DNA of 64,000 bases from Alitta virens (Eukaryota > Annelida > Polychaeta > Phyllodocida > Nereididae): positions 12,392,438 to 12,456,437 of the forward strand of contig OW028584.1 of the NCBI GenBank assembly GCA_932294295.1, written 5' to 3'. Under the pieces are notes generated by a model. It ran no database searches, was not told the origin of the DNA, and saw nothing but the letters and a program-made list of their open reading frames with translations. A program made the position numbers and the translations under genes. Shown here piece after piece: positions 21,117-33,403 of this stretch. The first letter of the stretch is position 1. Each line of letters begins with the position of its first letter.

Positions 21117-21176
21117 CTACTGCAACACTGTGAACATAGCTTGGTTGACATGACTGGCTCTGATTACTGGGAGTAA
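21117..21176 (+). pseudogene. Relic of a PAN exon 3' end (unit 1)
   Basis: ctactgcaacactgtgaaca and the following bases read LLQHCEHSLVDMTGSDYWE then a stop, about 200 bp after the real PAN stop. It matches the end of the PAN exon and is closest to the fourth gene (SLVDMTGFNYWQ). Confidence 0.8.
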
Positions 21177-21624
21177 TGCATTTTAAATGTGAACTTTAAA
21201 ATACTATTTTCACTATAATTCATCAGTACAAGCAAATAGATACCTGCCTTATGTTTATAACTGTGTTATTATATACCCAATGCTCATTCTGCATTGCTAC
21301 TGGCCAATTATCAAACAAATGACATACCTTAATATAGTGTATTACTTAACCACTCAATGATTATCATTTTGCTGTGGTTGAATGAGCACTAGGGATATAA
21401 TGAAACTTATATGACCCTTTGTTAGAGAAATACGGGGTTTCATTTGTTCGTGACAAAATATTTGTCACCTGGCGGCTCGGCCGTGTTTTGTAAATTGGCA
21501 GAGTAATTGTATTTGGTGTATTTTCCATCACAAGGGTGAAGTTTTTTGTCAACAGCAATTTAAACTTGACTTCTTGTCATTCCTTAAAATTTTTAATTTT
21601 CTTTGGTTTGGCAATAAATTTCAA

Positions 21625-21882
21625 TCAATATGATATAATAAAGGCTTGTGTTGGCTTTTTTATATCTTCTGGTAATTTATTCCAGAGGTGAGGAGCAATG
21701 GCTGAGAAAGCACGAGCCCCAAATTTGTTTCTCGACTGAGGTTGGAGGAGCAAATTATTCTGATTATATATAATAATTTGAGCCTGCCAACAACCACGTG
21801 TAACTTGATTCATAGTTTTCTCCTGGATCGGCAACAATGTGATGATTGGTGATTTGTTATCCTCTCCAGTCGTTCTCAACAC
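21625..21882 (-). pseudogene. LINE reverse transcriptase C-terminal fragment (unit 1)
   Basis: Minus frame: NKFGARAFSAIAPHLWNKLP then EDIKKPTQAF. This is the conserved tail of CR1/L2/Jockey-like RTs (F..AP..WN.LP..I). No catalytic motif remains. Confidence 0.7.
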
Positions 21883-23372
21883 TGGTATGCCTCAAGGATG
21901 CCCTCTTTCCCCCATATGGTGTCCCAAGTTCTTAGTTCAAGTCTGTTGTTACATATTAAATGGAGAGCAAAAGTACCACAAGAGGTCACTGACATCGTAT
22001 CAGAGAAGTATTGTTTGATGACGTCATGTATAGTGTGACATCATCCATGCAACATTGGTGTAGTGACATCTTTTTATTTTTTAATGTAAATCTACTACGG
22101 TCGTAGTGCCCCTTGTAGGCTGTTACTTTTTATCCCTATTTGCTAACTTTGTGTCGTCTCTCCTAGGTGGCGTGCCTGTCTTTGGGTGAAATGAACCAAG
22201 TTATCTTAACAAAAAGACATGTTTACATGGCAGAACAACCATTTTGACCTCTCTTGACCTAGTTGCAGTTACAACTTTATTCAACACACCTGCAAGATGC
22301 CTTTATGATGCTATCATAGCTCTTCAGTTGGACACACTGGGTATATTTGGATTTATTTATTTATAAAACTTATTCATACAGGGCAATAAACATTTTGAGC
22401 CACAGCTCTTTTACAAGCAGTAAAAAGAAGAAGAATATAACAGAACTAAAAAAAAACAAATAAAAGGGATAGGGAGACTCCGTTCCGAAGAGGCGGCATA
22501 CTGACCACATGCCTGCCGGAAACCGAAAGGGAAACGGGTTAAGATTGCTTAAACGGAGTTGTAAATGGAAAACAACTTTGTTTACTAGATAGATAGATAG
22601 ATAAAATTGTATTTCAAATTGCAGTTATAAAAACAATAACATTAGGTAACGGAGCTATTGAGCGACAATCAACAATAAGACAGTAATACAATAATAAAAT
22701 AATACAGTATACTACCATACAACATGGTTGTAAAATACGGAGTTGAGATTTTACACTCTTTTCTATTGCCAATAAATAAAGCAGATCAGAAATGGTGATA
22801 AATATTGATAAATACCTAAATATTGATATGAATACCAAGTCCAACCAGCTTTATAATTCAGTCTACATTTGTAGACAGGAAAGCAGTGAACAGAGTGGTA
22901 ATTATTTTTTATGCCACCCCCTACCCCCCTGATTCTGACAATCAAATATGTGTAGCTGCTATGCCTGTTGGCTTCAGTGAGTAAGTATGAATAAAATCTA
23001 CGACATTTCATATCATTCGTATCATACCATATCGTATCGGTGAATATATCGTTGAATCTACAATATCAAATTGAACATGTATGATAATTTTAGGACTAAA
23101 TGAATAAATATATAATTTCAACAAAATGTGTATACACAAGCACAAGAATCACAACTTACAATATGTGGACTCTTTAGGAACTGAAAACCAATAAACCTTG
23201 TGATCTTGCCATAATGCCACATCACCAATGACCTACATTGATAAAAATTTAAATTAGGTATAAATACAAACTTGCACCATCCGAAATTCTGAATAAGTTG
23301 AACTTTGATGAGTATATAACCAATATGGCTGCCATCAACCAAACCAAAAACCTCATACCATTATATCATATA

Positions 23373-23374
23373 TT

Positions 23375-23416
<42 letters not shown>
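23373..23416. repeat. (TA)n microsatellite (unit 1)
   Basis: About 20 TA repeats. The same locus has about 35 in unit 2 and about 5 in unit 3. Confidence 0.9.
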
Positions 23417-23418
<2 letters not shown>

Positions 23419-25219
23419 TATATAATCGTACTAAATAATCGATGGCACCACGAATATCAATTTATATATAATCTAGCATAAGTAAAGATGGTACATAATT
23501 TAGGTTGCTAAAATATTCCAACTCAAGTAAATGGACATATGTATGTGACACAAAAGAGAGAGAGATAGTTTATTCGCCAAATCCATATACAATGTGCACA
23601 TCAATAAATACATAATACTGGATATGGTCATGATACATCCTTTAAATCGTGTCAGTGACGCTTGAGTTATAAAAAGCACAATGGCCATTACAGATAATAA
23701 TTAACACCGGAAAAAATGCACCAAATACAAGAAAACAAGAAAATGAAAAGTTGATATATACATGAAGCAGTTGAGATGAGGTTCTGCAGGAGGACTGGAA
23801 TGCTGCTCAGCTCCAAGTGTCATCCAATTTGAATCACTCAAATTTCCCACCAGGAGAACGAATTGCAATACAACTAGGAGGTGCTGCCACCTGCACTAAA
23901 TAACTACAGCTAGAGCTTCTAACATAAATAAATCCAGAAACATTTACTTCTGTCTGATGAAACTTCCACTGATGTAAGCATTTTCTGGTACTAATGATAA
24001 TTTGTAATTTTTTAAGTTAGAACACATATTTCTGGTCATAAAAAAATTGCAAACCATACATGTACAGTGTTTTTTTTATGTTATCAGCATAGCATGTTTT
24101 TTTTTTTTTTTGAAGATAAAATTATTTGAGAGCTCTTTATGAATTCTTTAGATAACAATGACAATTTCAGTACACAAAGGTAGGGGGTATGGACTTCAAG
24201 GCACTTAACCTGAACTTAGAAATTCTCTCATCAACGTTTTTTCTTGCCATAAAAGCACACGATTTTTGCCACGTGAGTGAAAACTGAATGAAAATCGAAC
24301 CAATATTTACCAAGATATGCTATATTAAAATCAGCGGACAGAATTTTTCAGTTTGGGGCCCTTTTAATTGATTTTTCCCATTTACTACTGCAAAAACATC
24401 AATGATAATTTTTTTTTCACTTTGGCTTATCACAATATTCTGTATTTTTCAAACATGAATGATTTGCAGATTGTAAAGTTTCAATATATCTCGCATGCAC
24501 ATTTTGCGTAGTACCATTTAAAAACATAAAAACATTAGAATAACCAAATAAGATAATGGCTTGCACAGCTGGCAAATTAACATTTAGATAAAATTTAAAC
24601 GATGTCCCAAAGGATATTTAAATGTTTTTAAAAAACATTGATTAACTTCTTTTGCTGGCTAGGTATCTTCATGAAATATTAAAAAAATTGAAAATCTTTT
24701 AAAGGATAAGTCTTATATTTGTAGATTAAGTAGTTTGTTGCAGGTGTTGTATGATAGTTTTTTTGTATATGATTACAACTAATGGATTTGTTATCAATTG
24801 TTTTGATTTGTAAGCAGTATGAAGATCCATTTACCAATGTTGACAAAGTACCCAGGGTTTTTGCCTAATGTTGATTTGATTTATGTACCATAAATATACA
24901 TGTATATTTACATAAGGATAGCATTTTAAGAGGAGAACGTTCAAAACATTAACATTTGCATGAAATTTATATCTACATATATAAAGCAGTAATTCACAAG
25001 CAGTAATTCAGGTCATGTTGGAATTCATATATCCCAGACTTGTTGTTAATTACCTTTTTTGGTTGTCTTAAAGAAACTTTCACAAGCAGTAATTCAGGTC
25101 ATGAGTATTAATACCCAGTTGTTTCATGTTTTATTGACAGCAATATACAGAGATGGAGATATATGTAAAAAAAACTGAACTAATTAACAAGTTTATAAAA
25201 TTATACCATAGCTTATTGC

Positions 25220-25409
25220 AGGGCGGGGGCCTAGCTCAGAGGTAGCGCTCTGGGCTTCCAACCGCTGGGTCCCGGGTTCGATTCCCGGTCGAGCCTAAGT
25301 TGGATGGCTGTTTCCTCCTTCATCTCATTGCCATGGTCCCTGCCTGTCCTAATTAGCCCAACTGGTGCAAAAATACAGGACGTAAAGCCCTAATCACAAA
25401 CAAACAAAC
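25220..25409 (+). mobile_element. SINE with (CAAA)n tail (unit 1)
   Basis: Full-length, target duplication accatagcttattgc at 25205-25219 and 25410-25424. Present in all three units, so it predates the duplication. Confidence 0.9.
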
Positions 25410-25606
25410 ACCATAGCTTATTGCCAAATTTTAATTTTGACTTTGATGTTGACATCTAGATACATTTTTATGCTGACACTGAACTTGTAACTATGGAGTA
25501 TTACTGCAGTAAAAAAAAGTAAACACATCGTTCGTTCACTGCTTAGGCAAGCTATTTATAGAACACAGAGCCTACACTTAAAAAAAAAAAGTTATCAAAA
25601 CCAGAT

Positions 25607-25680
25607 TTGGTGGCGCAGGGGAGAGAGCGCTCGCAATTAGCGTGTGGTGAAACTACTGACTGGTTCGTATCCAGATCAAA
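25607..25680 (+). repeat. tRNA-like sequence (unit 1)
   Basis: TGGCGCAGGGGAGAG resembles an A box and TGGTTCGTATCCA a B box about 45 bases later. Stems are poor. Repeated near 39648 and 53510. Probably a decayed tRNA-derived element. Confidence 0.35.
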
Positions 25681-27294
25681 GAAAATTTTTTTTTTTCTTT
25701 CATGATAATTTACACAAGAGTCACCATATTTTAGCTAAAGTCCTTCATTACCACTTTGAAAATGCATAACATAAAATTTTTTTGTCATATTTGAACTGGT
25801 CATAGTTGAACTTTATTGCATAACAAGATGATTTGTTGAGCCTCTGACTAACATATATATATCATGTTATATAAGCACATTGTATCATTAGATGTATAAT
25901 TGACTTCCTTTGTTGTTCAACCATGTGTGCATATTTAGTGTTACATTGTAACTTCTTATACATATATGATCATAAACATTTATGTTGTATTACATTCAAT
26001 CATGTTCTGCCAACCAGTAACGAGGTGTTACATCTTTTATATTTTACATCATATGTACTTTTATCAACACTAACTTATCTGCTTAGTGCCTTCTGATGGT
26101 TCCATGGTCCCAACTTAATGTACAGTGACAGCTGTATACTGCTAATATTGTTCACGTTGCCAGATTCTTCTTTTTTTTTAAAGAATTTTCTTGTTAAACC
26201 AGTTAAAGTCACTTTTTCAACGATCTATTGATGTTTGAACTGTGAAAATATCAATATTTTTTTTCTGTTAAATACCTACTTCTTCTCAACATACAATGGA
26301 CGCATGTGTGAACATTTATTTGTTAGCAATTTGTATTAACCATCAAAAACTTTGCAAGCTTGAGAGGTGTTTTAAGTGCATTTTCAACATAAGTGATCGC
26401 TACACTTGGAAATGTTTACTATTTTTACTTTTAATGTTTCCAGAAGCACTCTGATAAATTTCCTTTGCAGTTTATCTGTTTTGTTTTTCACTACACCTTA
26501 TAGCATTTAATCGATGCCACTTCTCCTAAATAAATCATGGATTAAGTAAATGTGTTTACAGACTCTGTGACTAAATTGCCTGGAAAAAAAGTCAATCCAG
26601 TTAATGTATTATATTGATTTTTGACTTGGGAATCTATTTCTTATCAACGTGGTGAAAATCAAATGTCAGTCTTGCATGGCTGATTAACTGTGACATGTTA
26701 TGTGATTTATATTGATTTTGACTGATGAATATAATCGCTGTCAGAGAAATGGTGCATAAAATGATGTGTACAGATGATTAAGCCAACAATTTAGATACAT
26801 TTGTCATTGATCTTGCACAAATGGAAAGACATATTTCAAAAGTTGAAGGTGGATTTCTAATTTGAGAGTACAGATTGGAGGAGAAATTAACAATGCAAGC
26901 AGTACTGACAGGCATCACCATCATGATTATTCTGAACAAGCAAGTACATTGCATAGGTTTGTATGTGTTAATTTTTGTATTTGTTAATTTATTGTACATA
27001 ACTATGCAAAGTAGTAGTTAGGGCTTTTTTCAAAAAGTCAAAGCTTTTATAATTTTTCTGTCTAAAATTCTTCTCCAGACATTAAAGTCATATCGCCATT
27101 TCAAATACTAATTATGCTAATTATTGAAATAAAATAAGAGTGCTCTTTAGAAACGGGAATCGTCAGGGTCATATCGAATTTTAGTGAATTAGTGTTTCAC
27201 AGATATACAATTTAGCTTTTTTTTAATACAATTTCATCAACGGTGTTACCTCCACAGAGAAAAATTATAAACCCTGTTTCCATTAGAATTAGAA

Positions 27295-27474
27295 GGCGGG
27301 GGCCTAGCTCAGAGGTAGCTTCCAACCGCTGGGTCCCGGGTTCGGTTCCCGGTCAAGCCTAAGTTGGATGGCTGTTTCATCCTTCGTCTCATTGCCATGG
27401 TCTCTGCCTGTCCTAATTAGCCCAACTGGTGAAGAAATACAGGATGTAAAGCCCTAATCACACACACACACACA
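27295..27474 (+). mobile_element. SINE with internal head deletion (unit 2)
   Basis: Same locus as 13471, with part of the region between A box and anticodon lost (gaggtagcttccaacc). Both target duplications remain (ccattagaa(t/c)tag). Unit 3 shares the deletion. Confidence 0.88.
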
Positions 27475-28719
27475 CCATTAGAACTAGGGAGCTAAAATTT
27501 ATCAAATGTTTTTTACCAAGTACCTAAATTTCACAAATTATCAATGAATTTGCTAACAAAGGCTGCCAAGGCAAGATAAGAAAAAAAAGGATAAGATTAC
27601 ACTTTGGCGGCCATTTTTTACAAAAAGGAAATTATATGCAAGAAAAACAAGGAGCAAAAAACGAAAAAAACATCAAGATTGGATCCCTAGGCCACACTAT
27701 TTCCTAGATGCATGCACGGTACCAACATAACCAGTCTGTTGCCTTGTCAACCAGATGTGCGAAAGTTTGGAATATTGCAAATGTAAAAATACCGAAACGA
27801 AAAATAAAAATAAGTGCGTGCAAAAAGATAACTACTCTGACAGTAAGGGGAACACCTAGGCCTAAAAAAATTAATCAATGTTGTAATTTTGTATTTAAAA
27901 AAAAAAGCGGGTCGTGAACTTGTAGAAATTGATATAGATGAATAGAGGATTTAGTTTGCCGTATATGCAAAAATTTGGATTTGCATGAATGTAAAGATTA
28001 GATAAGACCTGAAACATAATCATTGAATTTTTAAGTTGTGGTAAGGTAGATGTGTGTACAAAGTCAAAAGTATCTGAAAAGTATTAGGTATGGCAGTATT
28101 TGTATTTTTGCAGATGCTTTAAATTGTCCCCTTGCACCCAAGTACCAGTTTTATGCTGGAATGGAAGTCTGTGTTGGTTGGGAGAAGGTTCCTGGCAAAC
28201 AACTGGATGCCCTAGCAGTTTGTGAAACTGCCCTGGCAGCCTATCAGAGTAGTGGATTAATTTCATTGCCTACTCCCCACGACAAGGCCTACAATACTTG
28301 GTTGAACAATTCTTTTCCAACTGCTGAGTAAGTTTTTCATGTATTATTTTTTTAATCAAAAGTGATCTTTCCATGGTTCTGCTTGAAAATCATCTGGCTA
28401 ATTCTGTTATATTCCAAATTTCACACATATATTTAAACTTCAATATTAATATTTAATATTAGTAGATTTATTTATAATGGGCGTAAGCAAGGGGTGTCTG
28501 AGGATGAGTCCCCCCCCCCCACCCCTCTATTGGCCAGAAGTATGCTAAACAAATGCCAGTAAAAAATATAGGGTCTGAAAAGAAAATCCCCTTTACTCTA
28601 ATTCCTTTACTATAACCTGCATGTATCTATAAGCATATATTATACAAATATGGCCCAGCATAAGAAAAATATCGTGTATTATCAGTCCGACGCAAAAATA
28701 TCTCTCAATTCAAAGCTTT

Positions 28720-28800
28720 GCCATGGTCCCTGCCTGTCCTAATTAGCCCATCAGGTGCAGGAATACAGGAGGAGCCCTAATCACCCACCCCACCCACCCC
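28720..28800 (+). mobile_element. SINE 3' half (unit 2)
   Basis: Unit 2 counterpart of 14914-14995. Confidence 0.8.
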
Positions 28801-29072
28801 CAATGCAAAGCGAAGAAGTTAGTGCATCCACAAGGCCAATTTATCTCTGCAATAGTAGAACGTACTGATTTGATATTACCTCTTTGAAAGCAATTAAAAA
28901 AGGAATTAAAATATATCTGTGCCATTTATGTAGCTCATTTATTAGGTCAACTCCGAGAAAGAGAATCCAACTGGACTGTCAATACAAGCATTGAGAAAGG
29001 CAAACACTAGTGAACCAAGTTCAAGTGTTACTACTACAATGTCTCCTTGTCCATCGCTTCCATCTGCACATG

Positions 29073-29260
29073 GGGCGGGGGCCTAGCTCAGAGGAAGCGC
29101 TCTGGGCTTCCAACCGCTGGGTCCCGGGTTCGATTCCCGGTCGAGCCTAAGTTGGATGGCTGTTTCATCCTTCGTCTCATTGCCATGGTCTCTGCCTCTC
29201 CTAATTAGCCCAACTGGTGCAGAAATACAGGACGTAAAGCCCTAATCACCCACCCACCCG
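29073..29260 (+). mobile_element. SINE (unit 2)
   Basis: Counterpart of 15267-15454; absent from unit 3. Confidence 0.85.
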
Positions 29261-29398
29261 GGTGCGATTCCCGGTCGAGCATAAGTTGGATCGCTGTTTC
29301 ATCCTTCGTCTCATTGCCATGGTCTCTGCCTGTCCTAATTAGCCCAATAGGTGCAGAAATACAGGACGTAAAGCCCTAATCACACACACACACACACC
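29261..29398 (+). mobile_element. SINE lacking A-box half (unit 2)
   Basis: Counterpart of 15455-15592. Confidence 0.85.
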
Positions 29399-29405
29399 TC
29401 CCCTC

Positions 29406-30071
29406 AGAAACGTCGAAATGAAACCAGATTATACTTCTGATGGTGAACCTGAGTCACCTCAGGCAAATCTCAGCTCTGAAGATTGAGAACCGAGTGAAGC
29501 GAATTCCATCTTTGATGATGAAGACATTAGCTATTGCAGATTAGTTTCTAACCAATGTTCTCAGTAACCCTACTGGCGATTATTCATGAGTTTGTGATGA
29601 TCTAGGTGAACACAACCTGGATACCACCCTAAAGCTAGGGCGGGGCCTAGCTCAGAGGTAGCGCTCTGGGCTTCCAACCACTGGGTCCCGGGTTCGATTC
29701 CTGGTTGAGCCTAAGTTGGATGGCTGTTTCATCCTTCGTCTCATTGCCATGGTCTCTGCCTGTCCTAATTAGCCCAACTGGTGCAGAAATACAGGACGTA
29801 AAGCCCTAATCACACACACACACACACACCACCCTAAAGCTGCTTGCTAATCATAACCAGACATGTGCATGCCAAATGTTGTTAGCCAGATCTAAAATGC
29901 CATGTGGCACCTGGCCCAAAGAATGTCAATGCCGCAGACCTGAGACAGATTATTGAGCCTTACATGCTTAGCAAGGAGCAATATCTTGCACTATTGACAC
30001 TCGTTCTACATGACATGCTCTCTGTTGCTTTAAAGCTTGCTAAGATATGGAAGAAACTCTCTCATTCATAG
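29406..30071 (+). pseudogene. Unidentified coding relic, unit 2, split by a SINE
   Basis: Counterpart of 15600-16062. The two coding-like stretches are now separated by the unit-2-specific SINE at 29637-29827. Confidence 0.33.
29637..29827 (+). mobile_element. SINE present only in unit 2
   Basis: Full-length with (CA)n tail and a perfect 14-bp target duplication (accaccctaaagct, 29623-29636 and 29828-29841). Units 1 and 3 have the empty site (gataccaccctaaagctgct), so it inserted after unit 2 was formed. Confidence 0.93.
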
Positions 30072-30481
30072 GTAAAGACTTATGATGTTTTTACACCTAT
30101 TATTCTCCTGTACATTTAGCTTCTTATATATCCATACCACAGTCGGATTTTAATGGTCTTTTAGGTTAAATGTTGTGAACTTCAACTACCCTATACCAAC
30201 TTCACTCTTTCAACTGCTTCACATCTAATACAAATTACACTAGAAAAATGTGTACGAAATAACATGAAGGTGAATGGTCAGTGCAAGCTTTCCATGCCTT
30301 CGGCCAACGTGCACCTGAAGTTCAAATAATGACAATTAAATTATTAGATATATATACACATATTTAAGGGTAAAACAAAGCATCACATATTATGAATAAA
30401 AACATCCAATTGGACATGTACCATTGGCGGATATATTTTAAATTCCCGGTAGTATATGTTACATGCTGAGCTTACAGATTT

Positions 30482-30660
30482 GGGGCGGGGGCCTTGCTCA
30501 GAGGTAGCGCTCTGGGCTTCCAACCACTGGGTCCCGGGTTCGATTCCCGTTCAAGTCTAAGTTGGATGGCTGTTTCATCCTTCATCTCATTGCCATGGTC
30601 CCTCCCTGTCCTAATTAGCCCATCAGGTGCAGAAATACAGGACGTAAAGCCTAATCACCC
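30482..30660 (+). mobile_element. SINE (unit 2)
   Basis: Counterpart of 16472-16650. Confidence 0.88.
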
Positions 30661-30729
30661 AGCTTACAGGTTTGATGGTGCTTGATGAGATCAATTGCCA
30701 TTAATTTTCGGTGGTTTTCTCTCTCCATC

Positions 30730-30990
30730 TGGGCCCTCGAAGGTCCTGGGCCTCCACGCAGTGAGGGTGGAAACACTTGGGGTGAAGTCCTCTATCCCCA
30801 GTGGCTAAAACAGGACAGTGCGCATTGCACAAGCTGCTCCAGCTATCCAACGCAGACAATTATTGATTTTTTACATGCTTCTGGTTTCTACTACCAACTA
30901 TAGATAATCAATCTTACCCTAGAGAGCCTCTACATAGCCCACTCAGGTGCTGATGAGGCGTTAAACAATAACACTAACTAACTAACTAAC
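30730..30990 (+). mobile_element. R2-type repeat insertion (unit 2)
   Basis: Counterpart of 16720-16980, same tctctccatc duplication; absent from unit 3. Confidence 0.88.
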
Positions 30991-31717
30991 TCTCTCCATC
31001 CGGCAGCCTCCATGTAGAGGATGCTCTTCCATTTTGATGACCTTTACTCAAGCCAGTAGGAAAAAAGGTTTTGAAACTTTTTTTAATTACTCATAAAATG
31101 TACATAATACTTCACCAATACAAGTAAAGTTAAATATGTATGCAAATATGTATATCTACCCTGTTTTGATATAATGTCTTCGCACCACTTCTTCTCATCA
31201 TGTAAGACAGGGAGGACCTTCAACATGTCCCTTCAAAGTCGATCAAAATCTGTCTATGATTTAAAAATAATATCAAAGTTATATTGATGCAATCTTCTCA
31301 GTGAAGATGATACACATGTTAGTTAAATGCTAACATCTGGTAATTTTTTTATTCATTGGCAACATTCGAGGAATTAAACAATACTCCTCAACTTGAATTT
31401 ATTTGTTGCCATTTTTTGTGGCTTCTGAAGATAGATATCCACAGAAGCTTTGGTCTAATTCTTTGTGTTGTACTAGATATATTGCAGGTCCAGTTTTCTG
31501 TGTGTAATTTAAATTGGCACACTACCAAAATGCAACGGGGGGGGGGGGGGAGGAAGGGGGTTATCAGTTAGTGTGACAGCATGGCATCATATTTTGCAAG
31601 GGTTGACAAGACACAAACAGAAACTGTTGATTTAGATGGTATATGGGAAGCAAATATGTTACATTATTATTAAAACGCACAATTTGTGGCCTGTCCTCTG
31701 CCACTCTCGGAACTGGG

Positions 31718-31786
31718 GATGACATGGCCTAGTGGTTAAGGTGTTTGCTTGCTATCTGCAAGCTTGTGGGTTCGAACCCCCTCCAT
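31718..31786 (+). repeat. tRNA-like sequence (unit 2)
   Basis: Counterpart of 17708-17776. Confidence 0.55.
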
Positions 31787-31817
31787 AATCATTGCCTCAA
31801 CCTACCCAGGTGCAATG

Positions 31818-31997
31818 AGCGGGGGCATAGCTCAGAGGTAGCGCTCTGGGCTTCCAACCGCTGGGTCCCGGGTTCAATTCCCATTCAAGCCTAAGTTGGA
31901 TGGCTGTTTCATCCCTCATCTCATTGCCAAGATCCTAATTAGCCTATCAGGTGCAGAAATACAGGACGTAAAGCCCTAAGCACACACACACACACAC
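31818..31997 (+). mobile_element. SINE (unit 2)
   Basis: Counterpart of 17808-17987. Confidence 0.88.
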
Positions 31998-32026
31998 CCA
32001 GGTGCAATGGGTACTTGGCATTAGGG

Positions 32027-32106
32027 CATTGCCATGGTCTCTGCCTGTCCTAATTAGCCCAACTGGTGCAGAAATACAGGACGTAAAGCTCTAATCACAC
32101 ACACAC
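32027..32106 (+). mobile_element. SINE 3' half (unit 2)
   Basis: Counterpart of 18017-18096; absent from unit 3. Confidence 0.82.
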
Positions 32107-32768
32107 ACACTTGGCATAAGGGACCACACTGGTAGCACTTTTGTGAGCTCTTAAGCCCAAAACATATAACCGATCCCCCTTCCCTGTAATAGATAAACAT
32201 ATTTAAAATTGTCTCCATAATTTGATTTCAGAATCTGGTTAGGTGTTGACGATCGTTCTGAGGAGGGTAAATTTGTGTGGGCTGATGGGGTAACCTTCAC
32301 AGGGTGGGCACCCTGGGCCCAAGGTTCACCCAAAGAATATAGCTGGCATCAATTGTGTGGTCTGGCATGGTGATGAATGGGAACACCGAAACTGCAATGA
32401 AAATCACAACCCACTGTGCATTGCATACAGGCCTCCGAATGGTACCGAATTTGGAAATTTTAAGTTTATTGCTGGAAATGCGCCTAAAAAATACAGATAG
32501 ATTATCGAGGCATAAGAATATTTAAGGTTATCGAAGACCAGTATTTAGACCAAATCACTAATAAGACAACCTCAGTAACAAGTGCTTTCTGGAAATTTTA
32601 CCCACTCTGTATACCAGTCATGGTAATTTACACAATTACATAAGGCTATCAATATCTGTCATGACAGATCTTTTGAGACTACTGCTACATCCGGCAGTTC
32701 AGGGTGTGTGCAAACAGAAATTACATTTGGATATCATCCTGGGGAGATAACATGTCACATCTTATATA

Positions 32769-32977
32769 CCCTTTTCACACGGCAGCCATGTTGACGTTTT
32801 TGCCACAATGACCTCATTTTGATTACGTCATATTATGACATCATTACTTCTCCAATGTTCTTGCACTCTGACAACTTCACCATGGCCGTTGTCTACTGAT
32901 GAAGTCACAATATATCTTAAGTGCAAAGAGAGGTCATTGAGGCAATGATGCCAACATGGCTGCTGTGTGAAAAGGGT
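32769..32977. mobile_element. MITE-like element (unit 2)
   Basis: Counterpart of 18759-18967. Confidence 0.78.
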
Positions 32978-33311
32978 GTATTAGGCTATGTCTCGACCTA
33001 TTCACCTATATTTTTATCGAATTCCAGAAGTCCTAGGAATATCATATGACTGCTTCCTTTCAGAGACTTGCCCAGCAGCGGTACCATTTGTGCGACTGCC
33101 CAACACTTCTTTCTGTGTTGCTTACGTGGATAATCATCTCATAACCGCATCCATGGCTCGATTGGGATGCAGCTCAAATGGTGGACTGTTGGCAATTATT
33201 GAGAACATGACGTTGCATAATGCAATTAAGGCTTACTATGGCTTCAATTCAAGGTTGGTAAACACACGAACGAACTTTTGATTGTAGCAATACAACAGAT
33301 ATGGACAAGGT

Positions 33312-33403
33312 ACACCATTTAGGATGAATGTATGTCAGAGAACGCTTCATCTATTAATTTATAAATGTATTTATGGATTAGCTCCTCATTATTTAGCAAA
33401 ATA
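33312..33403 (+). pseudogene. LINE RT scrap (unit 2)
   Basis: Counterpart of 19302-19393. Confidence 0.6.

Larger units (their letters stand above)
20912..26705. other. Intergenic part of unit 1
   Basis: Holds the 3' UTR, a PAN exon relic, a LINE remnant, a (TA)n tract, one SINE and a tRNA-like sequence, listed separately. A 23-bp direct repeat (cacaagcagtaattcaggtc plus atg) occurs near 24996 and 25080. A CRE-like TGACGTCA lies near 22020. At about 22467-22548 units 1 and 2 have about 80 bases where unit 3 has about 500 unrelated bases (49969-50468). No gene was recognised. Confidence 0.5.
6379..26708 (+). repeat. Tandem segmental duplication, unit 1
   Basis: First of three direct copies. 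Left end: tgcTTTatattgattttgac at 6379-6381. Right end: junction gtgaTTTatatt at 26706-26708. Without the 6646-bp transposon and its 3-bp target duplication the unit is about 13.7 kb. It carries lectin copy 1 (pseudogene). Private features are a deletion of about 155 bp left of the SINE at 13471 (units 2 and 3 keep the sequence and the left target duplication), a lost splice acceptor at 20664-20665, and the transposon. Confidence 0.92.

Noticed and set aside
22614..23011. Minus-strand frames of 76-82 codons with hydrophobic runs, repeated in each unit
   Set aside because: No domain match, poor start context, AT-rich composition; repeated only because the unit is duplicated.
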